DNA from: Micromonospora kangleipakensis
Lineage (GTDB): Bacteria > Actinomycetota > Actinomycetes > Mycobacteriales > Micromonosporaceae
NCBI RefSeq assembly: GCF_004217615.1
Contig: NZ_SHLD01000001.1
Span: 2,418,001 to 2,482,000 of the forward strand
Length of the DNA: 64,000 nt
Direction: 5' to 3'
The notes beneath the pieces are model-generated. The model was not told the origin of the DNA. It did not search any database and saw only the letters and a list, made by a program, of their open reading frames with translations. Position 1 is the stretch's first letter. Each line of letters starts with the position of its first letter. A program made the translations under genes and the position numbers. This document shows, piece after piece, positions 1 through 10,054 of this stretch.

Positions 1-168
1 GTCGGCAACCCCGTAGCTTCGCTCGGCGGCGCGCTGGTCCATCACGGCCTTGACCCGCGCGAGCGCCCAGTTGTGCGCCACCCGCGCCGCACCAGCGTGC
101 GCCAGCACTGCCCGCTCCTGCGACGGCGTCAGGTCCAGGGCGAAACGGTACGCCTGCATCGTCTTCAC
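1..168 (-). CDS. tnpB: TnpB (IS200/IS605/IS607 accessory nuclease), N-terminal part, cut by window edge
   Basis: The first 56 codons of a minus-strand gene run off the left edge. The protein starts VKTMQAYRFALDLTPSQE and continues with the N-terminal helix-turn-helix region typical of TnpB (AARVAHNWAL). TnpB proteins are RNA-guided RuvC-like nucleases that help retain the insertion sequence. The GTG start overlaps the stop of tnpA by four bases (GTGA), so the two are translationally coupled. The RuvC residues, zinc finger and the omega RNA expected near the 3' end lie outside the window, so activity cannot be judged. Confidence 0.8.
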   Translation of the reverse strand, partial: MKTMQAYRFALDLTPSQERAVLAHAGAARVAHNWALARVKAVMDQRAAERSYGVAD

Positions 169-746
169 GCCGGCTCATCCTGGGCGGTGGCGGCTTCGAC
201 CGCGCGGCGCACCCGATCCGCGGCGGCCCTGCGGCCGTAGAGGCGGGCGCACAGCGAAGTCAGGATCTCCGTGACGTCGCGCACGAGGTCGTCGTCAACC
301 TCAGCCGGATCGACCACGAGCAGGCGGCGGCCCTGCGCGGCGAGTGCCGCCTCGACGTACTCGGCGCCGAAGCGGGCGAACCGGTCGCGGTGTTCGACCA
401 CGATCGTCGTCACGTCCGGGTCGCGCAGCAGGGCGAGGAACTCCCTGCGGTGACCGTTGAGCGCGGAGCCAACCTCTGTCACCACCCGGGACACCGCGAG
501 GTTCTGGCCAGTGGCCCACGCGGTCACCCGAGCCACCTGGCGATCCAGGTCGGCGCGCTGGTCCGCAGACGACACCCGGGCGTACACCACAGTCGCCCCC
601 CTGCCGACCGCGGTCGGCAGGGGGTTACCGATCACGATCAGTCGGCCGACCCGGTAGGCGGGAACAGGCAGCTTCCCCGCCTCGTACCAGCGACGCGCCG
701 TCACATACGAGATGCCCTGGGAAGCCGCCCACTCCTTCAAATTCAC
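165..746 (-). CDS. tnpA: IS607-family serine transposase TnpA
   Basis: The protein has a MerR-type helix-turn-helix at the N-terminus (VNLKEWAASQGISYVTARRW), followed by a serine resolvase domain beginning VVYARVSSADQR; the serine of YARVS is the nucleophile. VVEHRDRFARFG is typical of IS607 transposases. I chose the GTG at 746 (193 aa) because family members begin with this (M/V)NLKEWA sequence; a TTG at 767 would add seven residues. No ribosome-binding site precedes the GTG, and a TATAGT -10-like box lies only seven bases upstream, so the message may be leaderless. IS607 elements lack terminal inverted repeats and target duplications, so the ends cannot be set by eye. Confidence 0.85.
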   Translation of the reverse strand: MNLKEWAASQGISYVTARRWYEAGKLPVPAYRVGRLIVIGNPLPTAVGRGATVVYARVSSADQRADLDRQVARVTAWATGQNLAVSRVVTEVGSALNGHRREFLALLRDPDVTTIVVEHRDRFARFGAEYVEAALAAQGRRLLVVDPAEVDDDLVRDVTEILTSLCARLYGRRAAADRVRRAVEAATAQDEPA

Positions 747-752
747 CGGAAG

Positions 753-758
753 ACTATA
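753..758 (-). promoter_or_regulatory. Putative -10 box of tnpA
   Basis: TATAGT on the minus strand, seven bases before the preferred tnpA GTG. The -35 position is weak. Just upstream, 767-784 carries the small inverted repeat ATGAGC/GCTCAT. The remaining bases up to the DinB-like gene show nothing else recognisable. Confidence 0.3.
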
Positions 759-854
759 GAACGCCAATGAGCGCTAAAGCTCATCACATCCCGAGCGGCT
801 GGCAACCCCTTCCCGGGAGACCGCGACCTGCCGTATCCGGAGCGGACCAGGCCG

Positions 855-1385
855 TCAGTCGCCGGTGACGCCGTCGATGCGTTCGCGGATCAGGTCGGCG
901 TGGCCGTTGTGCCGGGCGTACTCCTCGATCATGTGCACGTAGACCCAGCGGACGTTCATCTCGTCGGCGCTGCCGTCGCGGCGAAGGCGCAGGAAGGTCC
1001 GGTCCAGCGACAGGTCGGCGGCGGCCTTTCGGGCGGCCTCGACCTCCGCGGCGAAGGTGGCGAAGTCGGCCTCCGCGTCGGCGTCGGCGATGTCGTCCAG
1101 GTCACCGTCCGGGCTGGCCTCGGTGTTGTAGAGGTCGCCGAGCTGCTGGCCGGCGGCCCGGATGCGGAACCACCAGCGCTCGACCTCGGACATGTGCCGG
1201 ACCAGGCCGAGCAGGGTCAGCCCCGACGGCTCCACGCTGGGGGTCTTCAACTGTTCGGCGGTCAGGCCGGCGCACTTCATCAGCAGGGTCTGCCGGTGGT
1301 AGTCGAGCCAGCCTTCCAGCATGGCCCGCTCGTCGGCGACGTGCGGTTCGGTGGTCCGGGTGATCTCCGGCGCTCTCCAGGTCAT
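855..1385 (-). CDS. DinB-like (DUF664) metal-binding fold protein
   Basis: 176 residues with the four-helix DinB/YfiT-like pattern. Probable metal-ligand histidines are H64 in LVRHMSEVERWW and those in VHMIEEYARHNGHADL near the C-terminus. Actinobacterial members of this DUF664 group are related to bacillithiol/mycothiol-dependent transferases, but the substrate is not predictable. An ATG at 1394 is also in frame; I prefer 1385 because AGGA sits eight bases before it, while the first ATG directly abuts that sequence. Encoded alone between the IS607 element and a universal stress gene on the same strand. Confidence 0.8.
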   Translation of the reverse strand: MTWRAPEITRTTEPHVADERAMLEGWLDYHRQTLLMKCAGLTAEQLKTPSVEPSGLTLLGLVRHMSEVERWWFRIRAAGQQLGDLYNTEASPDGDLDDIADADAEADFATFAAEVEAARKAAADLSLDRTFLRLRRDGSADEMNVRWVYVHMIEEYARHNGHADLIRERIDGVTGD

Positions 1386-1428
1386 GCCGGCCATCCTGCT
1401 AGGCGGGTCCGACAGCCGCGACGGAATA

Positions 1429-1920
1429 TCAGGGCACCACGACGACCGGCCAGCGGCCGGTGCGGACCAGCCGGGTGGCGACCGAGCCGACCAGGCGGTG
1501 CCCGGCCTGCTCGGACGACCCGACCACGACCAGGTCCGCGCGGTACTCGTCGGCCGCCTTGCAGAGTTCGGCGTACGCGTCCCCGCGCCGGCAGAGAAAG
1601 GTGACCGGCAGGCCCAGCTCGTCGGCCCCGCGCCGGAACTGCTCCCGCAGCTCGGCGGCGAGCTCGTCGTGGGTCTGCTGCACCGCCCCCGCGACCACCC
1701 CGGAGATCAGTCCGGTGTAGGCGGCGGGGGAGCTGACGAAGACCACCACCAGGCCGGCGCCCTGCCGGCGGGCCAGCCCCGCCGCGTACGCGGCGGCACG
1801 CAGCGAGGTCCGGGTGCCGTCGACGCCGACCAGGACCACCCGGGGCCCGTCGGTGCCGCGTTCGAACGGCAGTGGACGGGCCTCCGGGCCGTACTCCTCA
1901 CGATCGACCGGGGTGCTCAT
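1429..1920 (-). CDS. Universal stress protein, single UspA domain
   Basis: 163 residues; a single Usp domain begins at VVLVGVDGTRTS. The nucleotide-binding loop near the C-terminus reads VVGSSEQAGHRLVGSVA, matching the G-x2-G-x9-G(S/T) pattern only loosely, so ATP binding is plausible but not certain. A 25-residue polar N-terminal extension precedes the domain. The start lies four bases after the stop of the exporter gene upstream on the same strand, so co-transcription with that gene is likely. Proteins of this family help in stress survival or dormancy; no specific role can be read here. Confidence 0.85.
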   Translation of the reverse strand: MSTPVDREEYGPEARPLPFERGTDGPRVVLVGVDGTRTSLRAAAYAAGLARRQGAGLVVVFVSSPAAYTGLISGVVAGAVQQTHDELAAELREQFRRGADELGLPVTFLCRRGDAYAELCKAADEYRADLVVVGSSEQAGHRLVGSVATRLVRTGRWPVVVVP

Positions 1921-1924
1921 CGGG

Positions 1925-3544
1925 TCAGTCCCGGATGCCGGTCCGGACCACGGCGGCCCCGCCGCCGGCGGCGACGGTGGACTCGCGCTCGACCTCGGCG
2001 GTCAGCGGGTCGTCGTTGTGCCGGCGCAGCGGCACCTCCCGGATGAAGCAGACCGCGATCAGGGCGATCAGCCCGAACGGGGCGGCGGCCAGGAAGATGT
2101 CCCCGGCGCCGTGCCCGTACGCGGACTCGACCACCGTGCGGATCGGGGCGGGCAGGGTGTGCACGTTCGGCAGGGTGCCGCCGCTGCCCGAGCCGCCGGC
2201 CGGGATGCCGAGGCCGGCCAGCCCGTCGGCGATGTAGTCCTTGACCTTGTGACCGAGGATCGCGCCGAGCGCGCTGACGCCGATCGCGCCGCCGAGGCTG
2301 CGGAAGAAGGCGACCACCGAGCTGGCCGCGCCGAGCTCGTGCGGGCCGACGGTGTTCTGCACGGCGAGGACGAGGTTCTGCATGGTCATGCCGAGCCCGA
2401 TGCCGATCAGCGCCATGTAGACGCTGAGCTGCCAGTACGGGGTGTCGTAGCGGAGGGTGCCCATCAGCGCGAAGCCGGCGGTCAGCAGGGCCGAGCCGGC
2501 GACCAGGTACCGCTTCCAGCGGCCGGTGTTGGTGATGATCCGGCCGACGACCGTGGAGGAGACCAGCAGGCCGAGGATCATCGGCAGGGTCATCAGGCCG
2601 GACATGGTCGGGCTCTCGCCGCGGCTGATCTGGAAGTACTGGCCGAGGAAGACCGACGCGCCGAACATGCCGACGCCGACCGCGATGCTGGCGACCACGG
2701 CGAGGGTGATGGTGCGGTTGCGGAACAGCCGCGGCGGGATCATCGGCTCGCTGGCCCGGTTCTCCACCCGGACGGCGAGCACGCCGAGCAGCAGCGCGCC
2801 GGCCACCATGACGGCGCTCTGCCAGGAGAGCCAGTCGTACTTGTCGCCGGCGAGGGTGACCCAGATGAGCAGCAGCGAGACGGCCGCCGTGATCAGCGTG
2901 GCGCCCCACCAGTCGATCTTCGTTTCGCGCCTGACCACCGGCAGGTGCAGGGTCTTCTGGAGCACGATCAGGGCGAGGACGGCGAACGGCACGCCGACGT
3001 AGAAGCACCAGCGCCAGCCGAGCCAGTCGGTGTCGACGATCACGCCGCCGATCAGCGGGCCGCCGATGGTGCCGACGGCCATCACCGCGCCGAGGTAGCC
3101 GCTGTAGCGGCCCCGCTCCCGCGGCGCGATCATCGTTGCCATGATCACCTGAGCGAGCGCGGTGAGACCGCCGGCGCCGACGCCCTGGAGGACCCGGCAG
3201 GCGATGAGCTGCCCGGTGGACTGGGAGAGGCCGGCCAGCACCGAGCCCAGCACGAAGACCGTCAGGGCGAGCTGGACCAGGATCTTCTTGCTGGTCAGGT
3301 CGGCGAGCTTGCCCCAGATCGGGGTGGTCGCGGTGGTCGCCAGCAGCGTCGACGTGACCACCCAGGTGTACGCGGACTGACCGCCGTGCAGCTCGGTGAT
3401 GATCCGCGGCAGCGCGTTCGAGACGACCGTGGAGGAGAGGATCGCGACGAACATGCCCAGCAGCAGGCCGGAGAGGGCCTCCAGGATCTGCGGGTGGGTC
3501 ATCTCGACGGCGGTCGCCCGGCTGGGCGCTGTCGCCTGGGTCAT
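1925..3544 (-). CDS. MFS drug exporter, DHA2 (14-TM) family
   Basis: 539 residues starting MTQATAPSRATAVEMTHPQ, with about 14 hydrophobic segments. GKLADLTSKK matches the conserved MFS motif after TM2, and the C-motif-like GAVMAVGTIGGPLIGG in TM5 is characteristic of drug:H+ antiporters. The ATG at 3544 has GGAGG nine bases upstream; an earlier in-frame start is disfavoured because it would begin inside the operator. The marR gene lies directly upstream on the same strand and two operator palindromes lie between, so the pump is probably induced when a ligand releases the MarR protein. The substrate is unknown. Confidence 0.9.
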   Translation of the reverse strand: MTQATAPSRATAVEMTHPQILEALSGLLLGMFVAILSSTVVSNALPRIITELHGGQSAYTWVVTSTLLATTATTPIWGKLADLTSKKILVQLALTVFVLGSVLAGLSQSTGQLIACRVLQGVGAGGLTALAQVIMATMIAPRERGRYSGYLGAVMAVGTIGGPLIGGVIVDTDWLGWRWCFYVGVPFAVLALIVLQKTLHLPVVRRETKIDWWGATLITAAVSLLLIWVTLAGDKYDWLSWQSAVMVAGALLLGVLAVRVENRASEPMIPPRLFRNRTITLAVVASIAVGVGMFGASVFLGQYFQISRGESPTMSGLMTLPMILGLLVSSTVVGRIITNTGRWKRYLVAGSALLTAGFALMGTLRYDTPYWQLSVYMALIGIGLGMTMQNLVLAVQNTVGPHELGAASSVVAFFRSLGGAIGVSALGAILGHKVKDYIADGLAGLGIPAGGSGSGGTLPNVHTLPAPIRTVVESAYGHGAGDIFLAAAPFGLIALIAVCFIREVPLRRHNDDPLTAEVERESTVAAGGGAAVVRTGIRD

Positions 3545-3578
3545 CGTGGGGTGCCTCCGCAGCGATTCGGGGGGAAGA

Positions 3579-3593
3579 GTTGCCTCAGGCAAC
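3579..3593. promoter_or_regulatory. MarR operator, proximal palindrome
   Basis: Perfect 15-bp palindrome GTTGCCTCAGGCAAC, centred 42 bases before the exporter start. It repeats 26 bp upstream, about two and a half helical turns away. Its position between marR and the exporter fits autorepressor binding; that the adjacent MarR binds it is inference. Confidence 0.75.
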
Positions 3594-3604
3594 TGTAAGA
3601 GTTG

Positions 3605-3619
3605 GTTGCCTCAAGCAAC
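3605..3619. promoter_or_regulatory. MarR operator, distal palindrome
   Basis: GTTGCCTCAAGCAAC, a copy of the proximal operator with one changed base (14 of 15 identical). Together the two sites cover most of the 114-bp gap between marR and the exporter gene. Confidence 0.7.
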
Positions 3620-3658
3620 AACTTCACGTGGCGCAGGTCTTATTCCCGTCGGAGCGGC

Positions 3659-4096
3659 TCAGAAGGTCTCGTTGAACCGGTGCAGCAGCCGGGCGAACTC
3701 CTCGACGTCCCGCCTCGGCCAGCTCTCCATCGTGCGCCGCATCTGCCCCAGCCGGGCCGCCCGGGCCGCGTCGAACCGGCGGGTGCCCTCCTCGGTGAGG
3801 CTGAGCTGGGCGGCCCGCCGGTCGTCCGGATCCGGGTCGCGACGCACCAGGCCGAGCCCCTCCAGGCCGTGGATCTGCCGGCTGAGCGTCCCCTTGCCGA
3901 TGCCGAGCCGGACGGCCAGGTCGGTCAGCCGGATCGAGCCGCAGCGCCGCAGCCAGAGCAGCAGCCCGTACGCGTTCGGCTCCAGGTTGGGATGCACCTC
4001 CCGGGCGATCTCCCAGGACAGCGCCCGCCCGCGGCGCAGCAACGCGGCCAGCTCGTCCTCCACCGCGCGCAGCGTCTCCGGCAGGTGCTCGTTCAC
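3659..4096 (-). CDS. MarR-family transcriptional regulator
   Basis: 145 residues beginning VNEHLPETLRAVEDELAALL. The winged helix is clear: IRLTDLAVRLGIGKGTLSRQ contains the recognition helix, and DPDPDDRRAAQLSLTEEG is the wing with the family D-x-R signature. The GTG at 4096 gives the usual MarR length of about 145 aa. It is co-directional with, and upstream of, a DHA2 exporter, the common arrangement for ligand-responsive control of efflux, and twin palindromes lie immediately downstream. The inducer is unknown. Confidence 0.9.
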   Translation of the reverse strand: MNEHLPETLRAVEDELAALLRRGRALSWEIAREVHPNLEPNAYGLLLWLRRCGSIRLTDLAVRLGIGKGTLSRQIHGLEGLGLVRRDPDPDDRRAAQLSLTEEGTRRFDAARAARLGQMRRTMESWPRRDVEEFARLLHRFNETF

Positions 4097-4110
4097 GGCG
4101 AAGAGCGTAC

Positions 4111-5823
4111 TCAGGCGGCGTCGGTGAGCCGGCGTTGCGCCACGGTCCGGAGCTGACCGGCGCTGGTGGTGCCCTCGATCACCACCTGGGCCGAGCGACC
4201 CCGGTGGGTCAGCGTGGCCACCGCGTTGCCGAAGTACGGGCCCGCCAGCTTCTTCCACCGCACGTTCGGGCGGCGGACCCCGGCCGAGCGGGCCAGGGCG
4301 CGGGTGGCCGTCGCCGGGCCGCGCGACCAGCCCAGCGTCATCAGCGGGCGCACCGCGGCCGGCACCTGGTTGTGGATGGGGGAGCAGGTGAGCTGGTGCA
4401 CCGGGGTGCGAACGGCCGGGTCGGCGAACCGGGCCCGGGCCACGTACGAGTGGTGCACGTCACCGGAGAGCACGCTGATCGAGGCCGGTGGCGCGTACGC
4501 CGGGCCGGCGCCGACCCGGTCGCCGGGGTGCCCCGGCGTGCCGCTGCCGAGCCGGGCGAAGAGCTCGCCGAGGGCCTCGAAGGAGCGGCGGAACGAGGCC
4601 CAGTGCTCCAGGTCGAGGGCCCGGCGGAGCTGCTCGGAGACCCGGGCCACCCAGGGGCGGCGGGAGTCGGCCAGCCGCTCGTTCCAGGCCTCGATGTGGT
4701 GGATGCCCGGCGGCAGCAGCCAGGGCAGCGAGGCGCCGACCACCAGGTGGTCGTAGACGCCGTGCGCCCGGTCGAGGAACCACGACCACTCGCCCGGCGG
4801 CAGCATCGCCCGGTTGCCCGACTCCAGCACCCGGCTGGACCGGTTGTCCAGCATCACCAGGCGGGTACGGCCCAGGTCCAGCGCGTAGCTCCACTGGTAC
4901 TGCACGGCCCGCCAGCGTTCGGTGTCGTGGGCGACGTCGGCCTCGGTGTCGACCCGCTCGCCGAACTCGTGCAGCACGCCCGTGGCGTCCTCGGCGGCGG
5001 CCACCTTGGCGTAGAGCGGGTCGGTGGCGATCTCGTCCGGGGCGAGGTTGCCCAGGTGCTGGTAGACCCAGTACGAGGCGAGCCCGCTGCGGATCCGCTC
5101 GGCCCACCACGGCTGCTGGCGCATGTCCGCCCGCCAGGCGGCCGAGGTGTTCCAGTCGTCGATGACCTCGTGGTCGTCGAAGATCATCACGCTCGGCACG
5201 GTGGAGAGCAGCCAGCGGATCTCCGGATCGCGCCAGGATTCCAGGTAGAGCTTGGTGTACTCGTCGAAGCTGACCACCTGCGTCGCCGGGGCGGCCTTCG
5301 GCCGCCGCCGGCGCCGCTTGAGCAGCGTCCGCACGGTCGGCGAGGTGACGTCGGCGTAGACCTGGTCGCCGAGGAGTACCAGCAGGTCCGGCAGGGCGGC
5401 CGGGTCCGGGTCGGCGATCAGCCGGCGGGCGTACGCGTCGAGCGCGTCCGGGGGCAGCTTGCGGGCCGTGGCGTGCTGGGTGGTCTCCCGGCACGAGCCG
5501 AAGAGCAGGCTCACCGGCTGGTCCCGGTCGTCGGCGGCCCGGGTCCGGATGACGCTGGCCGGGAAGCCGCTCTCCGGCACCGGCCAGGCGACCTCGTCGT
5601 CGATCAGCACCTCGTAGGTCGTCGCGCTCTCCGGAGTGAGCCCCGCCACCACGACGATCGCGTAGTGGTGGTCGTACGCGGAGAAGGTCGGCGCGGTCCC
5701 GGCGGCGCCGTCGGCCGTGCGGACGGTGACCACGGCGGGTGCGCTGGTCTCGACCCAGACGGTCGCCCGCGTGCCGACGACCCGCCGCAGCAACGGACCG
5801 ATCAGCAGGCGCGCGCTGGGCAT
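4111..5823 (-). CDS. PhoD-like alkaline phosphatase / metallophosphoesterase
   Basis: 570 residues. A short beta-rich N-terminal domain (VWVETSAPAVVTVRT) precedes a PhoD-type metallophosphatase domain. Metal-site motifs visible are LLFGSCRE, LVLLGDQVYADV, MIFDDHEVIDDWN and LSGDVHHSYVA. There is no Tat or Sec signal peptide after the ATG at 5823, which has GGAGG six bases upstream, so this is probably a cytoplasmic member rather than the secreted phosphodiesterase PhoD. The substrate cannot be deduced. It is divergent from ftsY. I see no convincing pair of PHO-box repeats, so phosphate control is not supported. Confidence 0.85.
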   Translation of the reverse strand: MPSARLLIGPLLRRVVGTRATVWVETSAPAVVTVRTADGAAGTAPTFSAYDHHYAIVVVAGLTPESATTYEVLIDDEVAWPVPESGFPASVIRTRAADDRDQPVSLLFGSCRETTQHATARKLPPDALDAYARRLIADPDPAALPDLLVLLGDQVYADVTSPTVRTLLKRRRRRPKAAPATQVVSFDEYTKLYLESWRDPEIRWLLSTVPSVMIFDDHEVIDDWNTSAAWRADMRQQPWWAERIRSGLASYWVYQHLGNLAPDEIATDPLYAKVAAAEDATGVLHEFGERVDTEADVAHDTERWRAVQYQWSYALDLGRTRLVMLDNRSSRVLESGNRAMLPPGEWSWFLDRAHGVYDHLVVGASLPWLLPPGIHHIEAWNERLADSRRPWVARVSEQLRRALDLEHWASFRRSFEALGELFARLGSGTPGHPGDRVGAGPAYAPPASISVLSGDVHHSYVARARFADPAVRTPVHQLTCSPIHNQVPAAVRPLMTLGWSRGPATATRALARSAGVRRPNVRWKKLAGPYFGNAVATLTHRGRSAQVVIEGTTSAGQLRTVAQRRLTDAA

Positions 5824-5972
5824 GGTCGACCTCCGAGGTGAGCGGACTTCATGTTTACTACCCGGCCGGCGGTCGCACCACAGCTGGCTGGCGTCGAGCC
5901 TACCGCCGGCCCGCGCAGGCAACGGGGTGCGGTCGATGAGACGCCGTCGTCGCCATCTGACAGGATTTCGGC

Positions 5973-7163
5973 ATGAAGGAATACCTCCTCGTCGCACTCG
6001 CCCTGCTCGGCGTGCTGATCCTCGGCGGCCTCAGCCTCGTGGTGCCCCGGCTGCGCCGGCGTCCCGAGCCGCCGCTGCCGGAGACGGAGGTCGACACCCG
6101 GGCCGAGGAGGACCTGGCCGGTCCGCCGGTCGAAGCGGCGGAGTCCGACCTCTCCACCGGCGTCCTGGTCGAACCGCCACCGGTGATCGAGGCGCCCGCG
6201 CCCGCCATCGAGGTCCCCGAGCCCACCGCCGGCCGGCTGGTCCGGCTGCGCTCCCGGCTGTCCCGCTCGCAGAACGTCTTCGGCAAGGGCCTGCTCGGCC
6301 TGCTCAGCCGGGAGCACCTGGACGAGGACGCCTGGGAGGAGATCGAGGACAGCCTGATCACCGCCGACGTCGGCATCGACGCCACCCGGGAGATCGTCGA
6401 CCGGCTCCGCGAGCGGACCCGGGTGCTCGGCACCCGCTCCGCCGGTGAGCTGCACGCCCTGCTCGCCGCCGAGCTGGTCAACGCCCTCGACCCGACCCTC
6501 GACCGGTCGCTGAAGACCGCCCCCAAGGTGGGGATGCCCGCCGTGGTGCTGGTCGTCGGCGTCAACGGCGCCGGCAAGACCACCACCTGCGGCAAGATCG
6601 CCCGGGTGCTGATCGCCGACGGACGGACCGTGCTGCTCGGCGCCGCCGACACCTTCCGGGCCGCCGCCGCCGACCAGCTGGAGACCTGGGGCGGCCGGGT
6701 CGGCGCCGAGACCGTCCGCGGGCCCGAGGCCGCCGACCCGGCCAGCGTCGCCTTCGACGCGGTCAAGCGCGGCATCGACACCGGCGTGGACACCGTCCTC
6801 GTCGACACCGCCGGCCGCCTGCAGAACAAGATCGGCCTGATGGACGAGCTGGGCAAGGTCAAGCGGGTGGTGGAGAAGCACGGCCCTATCGACGAGACCC
6901 TGCTGATCCTCGACGCCACCACCGGCCAGAACGGCCTGGAGCAGGCCCGGGTCTTCACCGAGGTGGTCAACGTGACCGGCGTGGTGCTGACCAAGCTCGA
7001 CGGGACCGCCAAGGGCGGCATCGTGATCGCCGTGCAGCGCAAGCTGGGCATCCCGGTCAAGCTGGTCGGCCTCGGCGAAGGCCCCGACGACCTGGCGCCG
7101 TTCGACCCGGCGCAGTTCGTCGACGCGCTGCTCGGGACCGAGCCGCTCGCCCGGGACGCGTAA
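5973..7163 (+). CDS. ftsY: Signal recognition particle receptor FtsY
   Basis: 396 residues. An N-terminal membrane segment (YLLVALALLGVLILGGLSLV) is followed by a short acidic/proline-rich A region, then the NG GTPase domain. GTPase motifs are GVNGAGKTTT near residue 195, DTAGRLQNK, and TKLDGTAKGG. Docks ribosome-SRP complexes at the membrane with Ffh, encoded about 9 kb downstream on the same strand. The A domain is shorter than in E. coli, as usual in actinobacteria, with the single transmembrane anchor typical of the group. Confidence 0.96.
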   Translation: MKEYLLVALALLGVLILGGLSLVVPRLRRRPEPPLPETEVDTRAEEDLAGPPVEAAESDLSTGVLVEPPPVIEAPAPAIEVPEPTAGRLVRLRSRLSRSQNVFGKGLLGLLSREHLDEDAWEEIEDSLITADVGIDATREIVDRLRERTRVLGTRSAGELHALLAAELVNALDPTLDRSLKTAPKVGMPAVVLVVGVNGAGKTTTCGKIARVLIADGRTVLLGAADTFRAAAADQLETWGGRVGAETVRGPEAADPASVAFDAVKRGIDTGVDTVLVDTAGRLQNKIGLMDELGKVKRVVEKHGPIDETLLILDATTGQNGLEQARVFTEVVNVTGVVLTKLDGTAKGGIVIAVQRKLGIPVKLVGLGEGPDDLAPFDPAQFVDALLGTEPLARDA

Positions 7164-7244
7164 CCTCGGGTGACGACCGACGATCGCGCCTATGCCGGGT
7201 GGCGCGACCACAGCCACCCGTCGCCGCGCCTCGGGAGACCGTAC

Positions 7245-8033
7245 GTGACTTCGCAGGAGATCCCGCTGCACGGCGGGAACGTGAGCACCGTGGTCCGGGT
7301 GGGCGACACGGTCCGGCGCAACGCCGGCCCGTGGACCCCCTCGGTGCACGCCCTGCTGCGCCACCTGGAGTACGTCGGGTTCACGGGCGCGCCCCGCGCC
7401 CTCGGCATGGACGAGCGCAACCGGGAGGTCCTGTCGTACCTGGAGGGGGAGTGCGGGGAGTACCCGCTCGCCCGGCACTGGGTCACCGACGAGGCGCTGG
7501 TCACCGTCGCCACCATGCTGCGGATGTTCCATGACGCCCAGTACGGCTTCACCCCGCCGCCGGGGGCGGTCTGGCGCTCGTTCGGCCCGCCCCCGCCGGA
7601 CACCGAGGTGATCTGCCACCACGACGCCGCCCCGCACAACGTGATCTGGCGGCCCGACGGCACCCTCGGGCTGATCGACTTCGACCTGGCCTCGCCCGGC
7701 GCGCGGATCTACGACGTGGCGTACGCGGCCTGGACCTGGGTACCGATCTTCTCCGACCGGGACTCGATCACCCTGGGCTGGAAGCACCCCGACCGGCCAC
7801 GCCGGCTGCGCCTCTTCGCCGACGCGTACGGGCTGATCCCGCGGGACCGGCACCGGCTGATCCGGACGATCCGCAAGCGGATCGTCGACCACGTCGAGGG
7901 GATCCGCCGGATGGCGGCGGCCGGGGAGCCGGCGTTCGTCCGGATCGTGCACAAGGGGCACCTCCGCCGCCCGATGCGGGACCTGCGGCTGCTCGACTAC
8001 GAGCGGCACGCCCTGGAGTACGCGCTGCGCTGA
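7245..8033 (+). CDS. Aminoglycoside phosphotransferase-like (APH/ChoK) kinase
   Basis: 262 residues from the GTG at 7245, which has GGGAG seven bases upstream. An in-frame GTG at 7170 would add 25 residues that look unconserved and lacks a clear ribosome-binding site. Catalytic-loop HHDAAPHNVIW (H-x-D-x4-N) and the metal-binding LIDFDLA identify an APH-family fold. Such kinases phosphorylate antibiotics, sugars or small alcohols; this chromosomal single gene, lodged between ftsY and amtB, offers no evidence of a resistance role. Confidence 0.8.
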   Translation: MTSQEIPLHGGNVSTVVRVGDTVRRNAGPWTPSVHALLRHLEYVGFTGAPRALGMDERNREVLSYLEGECGEYPLARHWVTDEALVTVATMLRMFHDAQYGFTPPPGAVWRSFGPPPPDTEVICHHDAAPHNVIWRPDGTLGLIDFDLASPGARIYDVAYAAWTWVPIFSDRDSITLGWKHPDRPRRLRLFADAYGLIPRDRHRLIRTIRKRIVDHVEGIRRMAAAGEPAFVRIVHKGHLRRPMRDLRLLDYERHALEYALR

Positions 8034-8129
8034 TCGGCCGGCCCCGCGGGCGTCGCTTGGTCGCCCGGCCATCGACGCCCGCCGTACGGCCGATCCACCG
8101 CCGTCCATCCCGGCGACTGTGCGGGTTTC

Positions 8130-8166
8130 TTCACACGTACGAAACAAGCCGTCACGGACCGGAAAT
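8130..8166 (+). promoter_or_regulatory. GlnR-like operator upstream of amtB
   Basis: Two half-sites in tandem: TTCAC-n6-GAAAC at 8130-8145 and GTCAC-n6-GAAAT at 8151-8166, five bases apart. This matches the actinobacterial GlnR pattern of gTnAc-n6-GaAAc repeats. It ends 113 bases before the amtB start, where GlnR activates ammonium-transport operons in Streptomyces. GlnR binding is inferred from the motif and the gene served. Confidence 0.7.
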
Positions 8167-8279
8167 CGGCTGGGGTCGTTGAGTGAAACAGCCGGCGACG
8201 AAGCTTCCGCGCAACCGGCTGACGGGCGATGCTGCCAGGTCTCAGCCGGGGGAGGACTTCCACACCGAGAGGAGGCAGC

Positions 8280-10041
<1,762 letters not shown>

Positions 10042-10054
10042 GAGACCCGCACCG

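Noticed and set aside
5824..5972. Possible PHO box (GCTCACCTCGG) upstream of the PhoD-like gene
   Set aside because: Only one 11-bp unit resembles the consensus; a PhoP site needs at least two adjacent direct repeats, and the preceding 11 bases do not match.
7245..8033. Aminoglycoside phosphotransferase as an antibiotic resistance gene
   Set aside because: Only the general APH kinase motifs are present. The gene sits alone between housekeeping genes with native base composition.
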